Assembly: GCF_900465345.1 (NCBI RefSeq)
Contig: NZ_UEGO01000002.1
Location: 1-64,000 of the forward strand
Direction of reading: 5' to 3'
Origin: Asaia bogorensis
GTDB taxonomy: Bacteria > Pseudomonadota > Alphaproteobacteria > Acetobacterales > Acetobacteraceae
DNA length: 64,000 bases
Shown here piece by piece: positions 9,508 through 18,818 of the stretch. Within the stretch, counting starts at the first letter, position 1. Every line of letters starts with the position of its first letter. The notes below the pieces were generated by a model. The model searched no databases and was not told where the DNA came from. It saw only the letters and a list, made by a program, of their open reading frames with translations. Position numbers and translations under genes: made by a program.

Positions 9508-11841
9508 TCAATAGGTTACGTTGATCTTCGCACCGACGAAACGGGGCAGGCCAGGGATGACGCCATAGAACGTTGCCTGCGTACCGCCTGACAGCCAGTA
9601 GCGCCGGTCGGCCAGATTCTGCCCATAAACAGTGAGCGACCAGTGTTGCTTGGGCGCCGCAAAGGTCAGGAAGGAGTTGAGCAGGAAATAGGCCGGTGCA
9701 CGATAGATGCCGCTATCACCGATATGCTGTGGCTGTGTCTGCGCGCCACGATAGTTGTAGTCGACGTCGAAACTCATGCGATAATCGGCGAATACGTTCC
9801 AGCTATACACGGCAGCGCCGGACAGGGTGAGGTTGGCGAGCCCCATATTGTAGCCATTGTAGTTGGTATAGACGGGTGACCAGACACCGGTAGAAGCAAA
9901 TTGTGCCGTGGTGGCGCTACGGTTCAGGCTCTGGAACTGGGTGTACACACCATTCTGGTACCCAAAATTCTGGGTGAGCACGAGCCCGTGGAAGGGATGC
10001 GCCTCCATATCGAATTCGGCACCGTAGATATAGGAGCGCGGGGCGTTTACATAGCCGCCCAGCACGCCATAGGGGGGCACCAGAATACTGCCAAGGATCT
10101 GCTGGTCGCGGTAATCGTAATAGAACCCGGCCGCATTGAAGCGCAGACGGCGGTTGAACAGCATGGATTTGAAGCCGCCCTCATAGGTGAGCACGGATTC
10201 AGGCTTGAAGGGGCGAAGCTGGTTGGCGTTCTGGGTAATATTGGCCGAGAAGCCGCCGGGCTTGAACCCTTTGGAGAAGATGGCATAGCCCATGATATTG
10301 GGCGTAACCTGATACTGCGCCCCGACACGGCCGCCGAACTGGTTGGTGAGCGCGCCCGAATTGCCGAAATTGGTTTGCGAGGTGGCGAGTCCGGTATTCA
10401 GATTGACGTTGGTGCTCGTCAGATTGAGCATCTGGCGGTCGTCGGAATCGTGGTTGATTGCGCCGATCAGCGTGAGCTTGGGCAGGATGCGGTAGCTGAG
10501 CTGCACGTACTGGTTGAAGTTCTGCTGGTTCTGACGATAGGACGTCTCGTTCAGCGGCGTGGTGCCGGGACGATCAGAGCTGTCGTACCAGAAGCTCTGT
10601 GCCATGCGCGAGCGGCTGTAATACAGGCCGGTTTCCCAATGGAAGCGTGCTTTCGGGTCACGCGATTCCAGCTTTACTTCCTGCGAAAACACGTTGGTCT
10701 GGTTGTTGCGGAACATGTTGCCGTAGGATTTGACCGAGTTGGTCTGGTTCGTCAGCTCATGCTCGTCAACCATCTCATAGGCGCTTTGTGACCACAGACG
10801 TGCCCAGTTGAATTCCTTGGTGTAGCGTACATTCGCGCCCCAGAAGAGATTATCCTCACGCGGCTTGGTATTGTTGGGGTTGATGCCAATGATCTTGGCA
10901 AAACGCGGATCGAGACCCCATGCCGTCTGGTAGATATCCCCCGTGATGGGGACGCCGTAGGAATTGTAGAGATTGTGCCCCGAGGAGGATTCCGACTGGT
11001 CAGTTGTCCAGTGGCCCCCGATATCAAGGCGCGAGGTCTCGTCAATCTTCCAGCGCAGCTTGCCGCGCAGTGCGCCGATATTGCTGTTGCCGTAACCTGC
11101 GCCCTGCGCATTGTGCTGAAAGCCGCCACCCGTGAGGGACTGCCCGGCAATGCGATAGGACACGCTTTTTGACAGTGGCCCCGAAACGAAGCCCTCGACG
11201 CGATTGCGCCCGTAACTGGCGATATCCTCTGTCAGGCCCGCATGGAATTGCTGCGTCGGGTCGCCCGTGTGGAAATTGATCTCGCCGCCGGTGGTGGGCT
11301 GACCATGCGTGAAGCCTGAGGCACCAGGGGCGACGGACACGTCATCCATATCGAACAGGATACCCGTGGTCATGATGCTGACCGGATAGGCGATGCCATC
11401 GACATAGGGCATGACCGATGGGGTGTTGTTCTGGGTAAAATCCATCAGCCCCACGCCACGCAGGGCGAAATTGAGGGCGGCGCTGCCAAAGCTCGGCTGG
11501 ATAGTCAGGTTGGGTGCCACGCGCACGATATCTGTCAGCTGCCGAACGTTCCGGTTCTGCAATTCCTGACGAGACAGAACGGTTTCGGAATGAGCATCAT
11601 GCTGGCCTGCACTGGTCACGCCGCGCCGCGCCGAGACATGCACGGTTTCGCTGCTGCCATTGAGCGGCGCATGAGGACGGGCCTTGGCGTGACGCTCCGG
11701 TTTGGCGTGCGCGGATGAGGAAGCCGCCTGAGCCCCTGTTGCGACGACAGAGAGCAACGGCGAGGCGACAATGGTTGAGATGAGCAAAACTGTCCGACAG
11801 GATATCACACGCGGGGGGCGACGGGTCTTCAGAAGGGACAT
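9508..11841 (-). CDS. TonB-dependent outer membrane receptor
   Basis: Outer membrane transporter of 777 residues. ATG at 11841 (MSLLKTRRPP) is preferred because CGGAG sits 7 nt upstream; earlier ATGs in frame lack a ribosome site. After a signal peptide (residues about 15-40) comes the plug domain, with a TonB-box-like ETVHVSARRG, the plug hallmark LTDIVRVAPNLTIQPSFG and the receptor-specific PTTGGEINFHTGDP in place of the usual NxxGG string. The barrel ends in KINVTY with a terminal aromatic residue. Upstream of the symporter and dehydrogenase genes and facing a GntR-type regulator gene, so an organic-acid-related ligand is plausible, but this is inference. Confidence 0.9.
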   Translation of the reverse strand: MSLLKTRRPPRVISCRTVLLISTIVASPLLSVVATGAQAASSSAHAKPERHAKARPHAPLNGSSETVHVSARRGVTSAGQHDAHSETVLSRQELQNRNVRQLTDIVRVAPNLTIQPSFGSAALNFALRGVGLMDFTQNNTPSVMPYVDGIAYPVSIMTTGILFDMDDVSVAPGASGFTHGQPTTGGEINFHTGDPTQQFHAGLTEDIASYGRNRVEGFVSGPLSKSVSYRIAGQSLTGGGFQHNAQGAGYGNSNIGALRGKLRWKIDETSRLDIGGHWTTDQSESSSGHNLYNSYGVPITGDIYQTAWGLDPRFAKIIGINPNNTKPREDNLFWGANVRYTKEFNWARLWSQSAYEMVDEHELTNQTNSVKSYGNMFRNNQTNVFSQEVKLESRDPKARFHWETGLYYSRSRMAQSFWYDSSDRPGTTPLNETSYRQNQQNFNQYVQLSYRILPKLTLIGAINHDSDDRQMLNLTSTNVNLNTGLATSQTNFGNSGALTNQFGGRVGAQYQVTPNIMGYAIFSKGFKPGGFSANITQNANQLRPFKPESVLTYEGGFKSMLFNRRLRFNAAGFYYDYRDQQILGSILVPPYGVLGGYVNAPRSYIYGAEFDMEAHPFHGLVLTQNFGYQNGVYTQFQSLNRSATTAQFASTGVWSPVYTNYNGYNMGLANLTLSGAAVYSWNVFADYRMSFDVDYNYRGAQTQPQHIGDSGIYRAPAYFLLNSFLTFAAPKQHWSLTVYGQNLADRRYWLSGGTQATFYGVIPGLPRFVGAKINVTY

Positions 11842-11878
11842 GGACAGCTCCGGCAACATCAATTCGATCAACAAATTC

Positions 11879-11900
11879 TTGTATACTACCTAGAATACAA
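11879..11900. promoter_or_regulatory. candidate GntR/FCD operator TTGTAT-N10-ATACAA
   Basis: A perfect 6+6 inverted repeat, TTGTAT at 11879-11884 and ATACAA at 11895-11900, lies 38 nt upstream of the receptor start and about 115 nt upstream of the divergent regulator gene. TTGTATAC/GTATACAA-type half sites are common operators for the FCD branch of GntR regulators, so this is the most likely site for the neighbouring regulator. Seen in sequence; function inferred. Confidence 0.5.
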
Positions 11901-12015
11901 AACGGAACAGTTCCATAGCGAAATGAAAGATTTGTAAAATTCCAGGTGGGACATTGCTTGTTCGATACGATGCGGGGTGCTTGCCTTGAGGCCTCGCCCG
12001 GCGCATAAAACATTT

Positions 12016-12708
12016 ATGCTACACAAGAAAATCGACCCGGAACGTGCCAGCGGTTTAGTGATCGAAGAGCGGATCATTCATGCCGTGCTCTCAGGGCGAA
12101 TCGCACCAGGCGAACGCTTTGGAGAAAAAGAGGTCGGCGAGATCTTCGGGGTGTCACGCACGCTGGTGCGCGAGGCGATGATTCGCCTCAGCAGCAGGGG
12201 GCTGGTTGATGTTTCGCCGCGACGCGGCTGGTTCGTCATTGAACCGACCGTGGATGAAGCGCGTGAGATCATCGAGGCAAGACGGGCCGTCGAGACCGGA
12301 CTGATCATGGATCACGCGCTCGTTTCGCCAGAGGCAATCGCGCGGTTGCGGTCGCATCATGAGGCACAGCAGGCGGCCATCGCCGGGCAGGATCTGGCGA
12401 GGCGCTCCTATCTGCTCGGTCATTTTCACGTTCATATGGCCAATGTACTGGGTAATTCAGTCCTGGCCGATATCCTCGAAAACCTGACCGCGCGCACCGT
12501 GCTGATTTCTGCCCTGTACCAGTCAGAGGAAGATGCACAGCATTCCTGCAATGATCATGGAGAGCTGATTTCGGCTATGGAGCGTGGGGATCGTGAAGGG
12601 GCCATACGCATCACACAGGACCACCTCGTCCATCTTGAGAAAGCCTTGCGCAATCGTGCAAGGAGCAATCGTCATGCCGGGTTGAGCGGCGCGCTGGCCG
12701 ACTCATGA
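12016..12708 (+). CDS. GntR family transcriptional regulator, FCD domain
   Basis: DNA-binding regulator of 230 residues from ATG 12016 (MLHKKIDPE); a GTG 39 nt earlier is an alternative. The N-terminal winged helix (residues about 10-75: ERFGEKEVGEIFGVSRTLVREAMIRLSSRGLVDVSPRRGWFV) is of FadR/GntR type. The C-terminal all-helical FCD ligand domain carries the metal-ligand histidines in GHFHVHMANVLG, CNDHGELISAME and DHLVHLEKA. It is divergent from the receptor-symporter-dehydrogenase cluster and probably controls it in response to an organic acid. A strong inverted repeat in the shared region is its likely operator. Confidence 0.88.
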   Translation: MLHKKIDPERASGLVIEERIIHAVLSGRIAPGERFGEKEVGEIFGVSRTLVREAMIRLSSRGLVDVSPRRGWFVIEPTVDEAREIIEARRAVETGLIMDHALVSPEAIARLRSHHEAQQAAIAGQDLARRSYLLGHFHVHMANVLGNSVLADILENLTARTVLISALYQSEEDAQHSCNDHGELISAMERGDREGAIRITQDHLVHLEKALRNRARSNRHAGLSGALADS

Positions 12709-12753
12709 TCGATCCCGCCCTGTTATGGCAGGGCAGGTGATGTTAATGGCGAG

Positions 12754-14868
12754 TCAGAGTCGCCCGTCGATTGTAAAGCCGAAGGCGCGGGGCTGGCCGA
12801 TCTGGGCCTGAAGCCCAGCCCAGTTGGTACGCCCACTGAACAGGATGTTCTCATTGGTCAGGTTCTTGCTATAGAACCGGATCGTATAATGGCGCGTGCG
12901 ATAGCCTATATGGGCATTGAGAACATTGTAGTCTCCCGCTATCAGCCCCGTGCCGCTCTCCACCTGCGAGGTATAGCTGCCGACGCGGTTGAAATTCGCT
13001 CCCATGAACAGGCCGTTTCTGAAGCTTTTCTCGACACCGATATTGAGTGTTGCCGAGGGGGCGTTGCTGAATTTCTTACCCTCGACTGAACGATAGGCTG
13101 CAGGGGCATCAAGAATTTTGGTGTCCAGCAGACCAAGCCCACCGAAAAGCTCGAGCGTTTTTGTAACGTGGTAGATTGCCTCGAGCTCAAGGCCCAGACT
13201 GCGCCCATGCGGGATATTGATGAAGGTGTAGTTCAGCAGATCCTGATAATCGTGATAATCATTGTAGAACAGATTGGTGTTGAAGCTCAGCTTGCGGTCC
13301 AGCAGTTCTGTATGGCCGCCAAGCTCATAGGTCGTTACCGTTTCCTTGCCGTACTGGTAATAGGTGCCGTTATCCCAGTCGATGGCACCACCTCCCGGAT
13401 TGTAGCCGCGCCGTACGGTGAAACTGGTACTGGTGACCGGGGTAAATCTGTAGCTCAACCCACCCTTTGGCAGAAACATGGTCGTTCCGGCATTGAGCGC
13501 GACCTTACCCCATGAGAGTGCAACATTGCGCGCCTGTTCCTCTCGTTCGACGCGACCGCCCGCAATCAGGCTCAGCCCGCCGATAAGGTGAAATGTTCCG
13601 TCGATATAGGCTGCATAGGTGCGTTCGGCATCAGGGCCATTCACGCCCATATCCGATCGGATAGTCTGGTCGCGGTTGAAATAATAGAAGCCGGCAACAC
13701 CATTGAGGCGGCTGTAAGCCGGAGCAAGAACGAGCCTGTCCTCAACTGTATTATTCTGTTCGCTCAGGGCCAGATGGCCAAGACTGTTGGCGCTGCCGAT
13801 GGCATTCCCCTGATAAAACAGCGCATCATACCAGACGTGACCATAGGTCAGTTCATTGGTCAGAGAGGGGCTTATCCGATAGCTGGTACGCAGGCTCGCC
13901 TGATTGATACTTGAATCGGAGATACGTGTGTTCATGTCCGGGTTATCGAAGCGATAGCGAAACAGGTTGGGCCCCGTAGCAGTGTAGAGATATTCGCCAT
14001 GCTGCTCGCGATGCCAGCCCATGAGCGTGACCTTGAGCGCAGGCAGGATTTTCGGGGTCCAGAGCAGCTTGCCGCGTATCGAGGTCTGGCTCACCTCATG
14101 CGGGTTGAAAGGCCAGTCACTGCCTGGGTATCGAATATAGCTGTCACCGCGGGTTCCGTCTCCCGTGAGGCGAAAGGCAAGTTCATCCTTGATGATCGGA
14201 CCAGAGAGCACGCCAGCAAAAACACCCTTGCTGCCTGCGCTCTCATAGCCACCTCTCACTCCGACCTGCCAATACTGCGTTGGTGCTTTGGAATTGAGTG
14301 TGATAGCGCCGCCTATGGCGTTCCGTCCCTGCGTCGTGGCCTGCGGGCCGCGCAATATGCTGATCTGATCCATGTCCCAGGTACCCGCATCCACATAGCG
14401 TTGACCCGCATAGGTTTCGGGCAGACCATCAATGATGGTGGCTGTTCTGGGCCGGCTGCCTGACATCAGGCTGAAGATACCGCCCGCCGCGCCAGAGCCG
14501 GTCACCCCGCGTATGGTCGGGATATCGGCGGCATTACCAATCATGTTGGGCACGCGATTCACCACGTCGTAAAGCGATCGGTATTCGCTTGCGTCGAGAT
14601 GACGCAATACCGTTACGGCGCTGTTCGTGTTCTGCAGGTGGTCGAGCTTGTCTCCGACAACCAAGATCGTTTCGGTCGGGTTTCCACCCTCATTATTGCG
14701 CGGCGCTTCGTTTGCCTTGCCCTGTTTTGAGGTGGAAGCTGTTTTCCTGTTCTCTTCAGCCTGCGCCGTATCGGGAAAACAGAGTAATCCACTCATCAGG
14801 GCGAGCAGCAGGGTTCCAGTCAGCGGAAGATTCCGACCTTGTGAGAGAACAGCGGACGGGGAGGGCAT
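12754..14868 (-). CDS. TonB-dependent receptor under a Fur box (siderophore type)
   Basis: Outer membrane transporter of 704 residues from ATG 14868 (MPSPSAVLSQ), chosen because AAAGG lies close upstream and a signal peptide follows directly; further upstream codons run through the Fur operator and give a nonsense Ile/Met-rich tail. Plug landmarks: ETILVVGDKLDHLQ (TonB-box-like), YDVVNRVPNMIGNAADIPTIRGV, TATIIDGLPE, DMDQISILRGPQATTQGRNAIGGAI. The barrel ends GFTIDGRL. The near-consensus Fur operator about 23 nt upstream argues strongly for ferric-siderophore or heme-type cargo. It is divergent from hemC. Specific ligand unknown. Confidence 0.92.
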   Translation of the reverse strand: MPSPSAVLSQGRNLPLTGTLLLALMSGLLCFPDTAQAEENRKTASTSKQGKANEAPRNNEGGNPTETILVVGDKLDHLQNTNSAVTVLRHLDASEYRSLYDVVNRVPNMIGNAADIPTIRGVTGSGAAGGIFSLMSGSRPRTATIIDGLPETYAGQRYVDAGTWDMDQISILRGPQATTQGRNAIGGAITLNSKAPTQYWQVGVRGGYESAGSKGVFAGVLSGPIIKDELAFRLTGDGTRGDSYIRYPGSDWPFNPHEVSQTSIRGKLLWTPKILPALKVTLMGWHREQHGEYLYTATGPNLFRYRFDNPDMNTRISDSSINQASLRTSYRISPSLTNELTYGHVWYDALFYQGNAIGSANSLGHLALSEQNNTVEDRLVLAPAYSRLNGVAGFYYFNRDQTIRSDMGVNGPDAERTYAAYIDGTFHLIGGLSLIAGGRVEREEQARNVALSWGKVALNAGTTMFLPKGGLSYRFTPVTSTSFTVRRGYNPGGGAIDWDNGTYYQYGKETVTTYELGGHTELLDRKLSFNTNLFYNDYHDYQDLLNYTFINIPHGRSLGLELEAIYHVTKTLELFGGLGLLDTKILDAPAAYRSVEGKKFSNAPSATLNIGVEKSFRNGLFMGANFNRVGSYTSQVESGTGLIAGDYNVLNAHIGYRTRHYTIRFYSKNLTNENILFSGRTNWAGLQAQIGQPRAFGFTIDGRL

Positions 14869-14890
14869 ATGAAAGGGCCTTTCAATGAAG

Positions 14891-14931
14891 ATCTTTATAA
14901 TGATAATGAGAATCATTATCATTATAAAGAT
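14891..14931. promoter_or_regulatory. Fur box inside a 41-bp near-perfect palindrome
   Basis: GATAATGAGAATCATTATC at 14902-14920 matches the classic 19-bp Fur consensus at 18 of 19 positions. The symmetry extends further: 19-nt arms at 14891-14909 and 14913-14931 are exact reverse complements around a 3-nt centre (GAA). Overlapping Fur half-sites in such a run would allow two or more dimers to bind. It lies between the receptor start (14868) and hemC, close enough to cover the receptor promoter and 5' leader. Confidence 0.9.
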
Positions 14932-15053
14932 TGAGTCCCCTCCGAATTCCATTGTTTTGCCGCTCTGTCGTGACTTGTTGCGAAGAAGACACGAGGCGAG
15001 AGCGGCCACAAAAGAGGGAGATAGCCAGTATCCCGTGCGGGGCGATCGTGTGT

Positions 15054-15072
15054 TGACAGGTGAATCCTGTCA
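15054..15072. promoter_or_regulatory. 19-bp palindrome upstream of hemC, candidate operator
   Basis: TGACAGGTGAATCCTGTCA is a perfect 7-bp inverted repeat around a 5-nt centre, about 57 nt before the chosen hemC start. Its left end overlaps TTGACA (15053-15058), which could be a -35 element, though no good -10 sits at the usual distance. The binding protein is unknown; the shape suits a dimeric regulator. Confidence 0.4.
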
Positions 15073-15128
15073 CTGAGCGCGCAACAATCAATTACACCTC
15101 GAATAATAGGGGCACTAATCTCGAGGAT

Positions 15129-16181
15129 ATGACGATCCTGCCCGCCTCCCCCCTGATGACCGATCTGGATTTCGCTGCGACCTTGTTGTCTCGGCCGTTG
15201 CCGCATCCGGTTCTCGGGCGTGATCTGCGCGTCGGCACGCGTGCATCACCTCTGGCGCTGGTACAGACACGCAGCTTCATGGCGCAGCTGGGCGAGGCCT
15301 TTCCCTTTCTGGAAATCTTCGGCTCGGTAAAAGAGCATCCGATCTCGACCCGTGGTGACCGTGATCAGGCACGGCGTCTGGCCGAAATCGGTGGCAAGGG
15401 GCTGTTTTCCCGTGAAATCCATGAAGCGCTCAGGGCGGGCGACATCGATTTTGCCGTGCACAGCCTCAAGGATCTGGAAACCTTTCTGCCGGACGATCTG
15501 ATGCTGGGTTGCGTCCTGCGTCGTGAAGACCCCCGTGACGGGCTGGTTCTGCGTGATCGCGATGCTGTCCGCCCCGGTGGTGATCCACTGGACTGCCTGC
15601 CAAAAGGCGCCCTGATTGGCTGCGCTTCGGTAAGGCGTCAGGCACAGCTTCTCGCGCGCCGTCCCGATCTGCGTTTCTGCCTCATACGCGGCAACGTCCA
15701 GACGCGTCTGGCGAAGCTGGAGGCCGGGGCGTGCGACGCCACATTCCTGGCGCTCGCCGGAATGAAACGTCTGGGTATGGGGGCACGGGTCGATGTGATT
15801 TTCGAACCCGACGATATGCTCCCGGCTTGTGGTCAGGGGATTATCGGCATCACCTTGCGCCGCCGTGATTCGGGTGCCCGTGCGCTCATGCCTGCTCTGG
15901 AGGACCGCACGGCGCGTTATGCCGCAACGGCAGAGCGTGCATTGCTGGCCGGTCTGGACGGATCATGCCGGACGCCTGTGGGCGGTTATGCCACCATCGC
16001 CGGGCAGGTTCTGACCCTGCATGGGCTTGTGGCGTCTGAGGATGGCAGTTTCATGCTGCGTCGTTCCCTTAAAGGCAGCGTGGATGAGGCGGCCTTATTG
16101 GGAACCGAACTGGCCGGTATCCTGCGTCGTGATACACCAGCCCGGATATTCGATGCGTTGATTGGTCAACCCGGCTGGTAA
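15129..16181 (+). CDS. hemC: hydroxymethylbilane synthase (porphobilinogen deaminase)
   Basis: Polymerises four porphobilinogens into hydroxymethylbilane in heme biosynthesis; cytosolic, with a dipyrromethane cofactor. The family start LRVGTRASPLALVQT, the ISTRGDRDQ loop, GGKGLFSREIHEAL, DFAVHSLKDLETFLP and the cofactor-binding Cys in GLDGSCRTPVGGYA are all present. ATG at 15129 gives 350 residues and has GAGG just upstream, though the spacing is short; ATG 15156 is an alternative. It stands alone, not in a hem operon, divergent from a Fur-controlled receptor and upstream of a heme-dependent catalase-peroxidase gene. An intrinsic terminator follows. Confidence 0.92.
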   Translation: MTILPASPLMTDLDFAATLLSRPLPHPVLGRDLRVGTRASPLALVQTRSFMAQLGEAFPFLEIFGSVKEHPISTRGDRDQARRLAEIGGKGLFSREIHEALRAGDIDFAVHSLKDLETFLPDDLMLGCVLRREDPRDGLVLRDRDAVRPGGDPLDCLPKGALIGCASVRRQAQLLARRPDLRFCLIRGNVQTRLAKLEAGACDATFLALAGMKRLGMGARVDVIFEPDDMLPACGQGIIGITLRRRDSGARALMPALEDRTARYAATAERALLAGLDGSCRTPVGGYATIAGQVLTLHGLVASEDGSFMLRRSLKGSVDEAALLGTELAGILRRDTPARIFDALIGQPGW

Positions 16182-16217
16182 CACCCCTTCGAACTTTTCC
16201 TGATCTCTGATCACGGC

Positions 16218-16248
16218 GTGTCCTGTCTGGTGAGGCAGGGCACTTTTT
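16218..16248 (+). terminator. intrinsic terminator after hemC
   Basis: GTGTCCTGTC (16218-16227) pairs with GGCAGGGCAC (16234-16243), two positions being G-U pairs, and is followed directly by TTTTT. This separates hemC transcription from the catalase-peroxidase gene. Confidence 0.75.
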
Positions 16249-16427
16249 GTCGTGCGCAGACACGGTGGAAAAATCTCCTCGCCATGATGAACACAGAATC
16301 GGGGTTTTTCCTGTCAGAGATATAGAGACAAACGGTTGGATCAATAAGAATGAAGTCCATAGGACAGAAACAACAGTAATGACCCGGAACAGAAGCGGGT
16401 CATTCGTGATTGTTCTGGAGTCTGGAA

Positions 16428-18680
16428 ATGAGATTGCTGAAATTCGGTATGGCGGCCTTGATCGCAACCACAACCCTGACCGCCATGCCTCACGCAGCGC
16501 GGGCGGATGGGATCGAGAACCCGAATGAATTCTACTGGCCGACACGTCTGAATTTGTCGCCTTTGCGTGTGCATGACAGCGAGTCAAACCCCTATGGGCC
16601 GGATTTCGTCTATACGCGTGATTTCAGCAAGCTCGATCTGGCAGCCGTCAAGGCGGATATCCGCAAGACCCTGACCCAGTCTCAGCCCTGGTGGCCTGCC
16701 GATTACGGCACCTATGCTCCGTTCTTCGTTCGTATGGCCTGGCACGCAGCGGGCACCTATCGCGCCATGGACGGCCGAGGGGGTGAAGAAGGCGGCGAGC
16801 AGCGCTTTGAACAGCTGAATAGCTGGCCCGATAATGCGAGCCTCGACAAGGCGCGTCGCCTGCTGTGGCCAGTAAAGAAGAAATATGGCCGTGATCTCTC
16901 ATGGGGCGATCTGATGGTGCTGACGGGCAATGTCGCGCTTGAGTCCATGGGCTTCAAGACCCTTGGCTTCGCCGGCGGCCGTGCCGATGACTGGCAGAGC
17001 GAGCTGGTCTATTGGGGCCCCGGCACACAGTTCATGAGCTCGAACGTCGATTCACAGGTCAAGAAATCCAGCGTCGAGCCCGGAGGCCACCTGCCCAAGC
17101 CTCTGGCCTCGACCACCAAGGGCCTGATCTATGTAAATCCGGAAGGCCCGAATGGTGTGCCGGACCCGGCAGCTGCGGCACAGATGATCCGTCTCGCCTT
17201 TGGGCGCATGGCAATGAATGACGAGGAAACCGTTGCCCTGATTGCAGGCGGTCATACTTTCGGCAAGGCGCATGGTGCGGCCTCGGCCACCAAATGCGTG
17301 GGCGTTGCCCCTGCCGCGGCACCTGTCGAGCAGCAGGGTCTGGGCTGGGCCAATCACTGCGTACAAGGCAAGCTGAAGGCGACCGATGCCATCACCAGCG
17401 GGCTCGAGGGCGCATGGTCGGCTGATCCGATCCATTTCACCTCGCAATATCTCGACAATCTGCTGGGTCATGAATGGGTCAAGACCAAGAGCCCGGCCGG
17501 GGCCACGCAATGGGTTCCCAAGGACGCCGAGAATATCGTTCCGGATGCGAGCGATCCGAACAAGCTGCATCCGCTCATGATGTTCACGACCGATATCGCG
17601 CTGCGTACCGATCCGTCCTATCGTGCCATCATCACGCGCTGGGCCGCTCATCCCGAACAGTTTGCCGATGCATTTGCCCATGCGTGGTTCAAGTTGACCC
17701 ATCGCGATATGGGGCCGAAATCGCGCTATTTCGGGCCAGAAGTCCCGGCAGCCGATTTCCTGTGGCAGGACCCGCTTCCTGCGGCTCAGGGCGCGATGGT
17801 CAATGCGGCGGATATTCGCGAGCTGAAGAAGGCAATCGCGGCATCAGGCCTGACAGAGCGCGAGATGATCAAGACCGCCTGGGCCTCTGCCGCATCGTTC
17901 CGTGACTCCGATCATCGCGGCGGGGCCAATGGGGCCCGTATCCGTCTGGCGCCCGAGAATGACTGGGCCGTCAATGATCCGGCAGAACTGAAATCCGTTC
18001 TGCCGAAGCTCGAGGCGGTGCAGCAGCATTTCAATGGCGGCGCGCATCATGGGCGCAAGGTGTCGCTGGCCGATGTGATCGTGCTGGCGGGTAATGTGGG
18101 TGTCGAGCAGGCGGCGCATAAAGCCGGTGTCGCGCTGGATCTGCCTTTTGCCCCCGGCCGTGTGGATGCCGGTCCCGAGCAGACGGATAAGCAGAGCTTT
18201 GCCCTGCTGGACCTCAGCGCCGATGCCTTCCGCAACTATTATCGCGCCGAGCCGGATGAGAAATCACCCACACAGATGCTTGTCGATCGTGCCAGCAATC
18301 TCTCGTTGAGCGTACCGGAAATGACTGTACTTCTGGGCGGCCTGCGTGTTCTGGACATCAATACCGGCCATTCCGCACAGGGTGTTCTGACCACGCGTCC
18401 CGGGACACTGAGCAACGACTTCTTTGTCAATCTGCTCGATATGTCCACGCGCTGGGAGAAGTCGACGCAGCCGGGCGTGTATGATGGGCTGGATCGTGAG
18501 ACGAACAAGCCGCGCTGGACGGCCTCCTCGGTCGATCTGATCTTTGGTGCGAATGCCGAATTGCGCGCCGTTGTGGAGGTCTATGCCTCTGACGATGCCA
18601 AGGCGAAATTCGTGAAGGATTTCGCCAGCGCCTGGACCAAGGTCATGACGCTCGATCGCTTCGACCTGCACCGCCAGTAA
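16428..18680 (+). CDS. katG: catalase-peroxidase with signal peptide (periplasmic KatG)
   Basis: Bifunctional heme catalase-peroxidase that removes H2O2. ATG at 16428 follows a good CTGGAG site and begins a clear Sec signal peptide ([19 protein letters not shown], cleavage near ARA-DG), so the 750-residue enzyme is predicted to be exported, unlike the usual cytosolic KatG. Active-site parts are intact: distal Arg-Trp-His in [11 protein letters not shown] (about W105, H106), Tyr235 in LIYVNPEGP and Met261 in FGRMAMND for the Met-Tyr-Trp adduct, and proximal His276 in [10 protein letters not shown]. The duplicated C-terminal domain is complete. Genes for a blue copper protein and cytochrome b561 follow on the same strand. 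Confidence 0.94.
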   Translation: MRLLKFGMAALIATTTLTAMPHAARADGIENPNEFYWPTRLNLSPLRVHDSESNPYGPDFVYTRDFSKLDLAAVKADIRKTLTQSQPWWPADYGTYAPFFVRMAWHAAGTYRAMDGRGGEEGGEQRFEQLNSWPDNASLDKARRLLWPVKKKYGRDLSWGDLMVLTGNVALESMGFKTLGFAGGRADDWQSELVYWGPGTQFMSSNVDSQVKKSSVEPGGHLPKPLASTTKGLIYVNPEGPNGVPDPAAAAQMIRLAFGRMAMNDEETVALIAGGHTFGKAHGAASATKCVGVAPAAAPVEQQGLGWANHCVQGKLKATDAITSGLEGAWSADPIHFTSQYLDNLLGHEWVKTKSPAGATQWVPKDAENIVPDASDPNKLHPLMMFTTDIALRTDPSYRAIITRWAAHPEQFADAFAHAWFKLTHRDMGPKSRYFGPEVPAADFLWQDPLPAAQGAMVNAADIRELKKAIAASGLTEREMIKTAWASAASFRDSDHRGGANGARIRLAPENDWAVNDPAELKSVLPKLEAVQQHFNGGAHHGRKVSLADVIVLAGNVGVEQAAHKAGVALDLPFAPGRVDAGPEQTDKQSFALLDLSADAFRNYYRAEPDEKSPTQMLVDRASNLSLSVPEMTVLLGGLRVLDINTGHSAQGVLTTRPGTLSNDFFVNLLDMSTRWEKSTQPGVYDGLDRETNKPRWTASSVDLIFGANAELRAVVEVYASDDAKAKFVKDFASAWTKVMTLDRFDLHRQ

Positions 18681-18688
18681 TGACCGCA

Positions 18689-18721
18689 CATGGCCCCGTC
18701 TGGCATCCAGCCGGGGCCATG
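18689..18721 (+). terminator. hairpin between katG and the pseudoazurin gene
   Basis: CATGGCCCC (18689-18697) and GGGGCCATG (18713-18721) form a perfect 9-bp stem 8 nt after the katG stop. No T-run follows, so it may be a partial terminator or an mRNA-stabilising element that lowers expression of the genes behind it rather than a full stop. Confidence 0.45.
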
Positions 18722-18818
18722 AGCAGGGGCCGCAAGACATGAGCTGCAAGACAGGGGCCGTTCGCGGGATCCCAGCCCGATTGCCCCCTGCGCCTCTCAC
18801 TTCGGGGAGACCGTTCCG

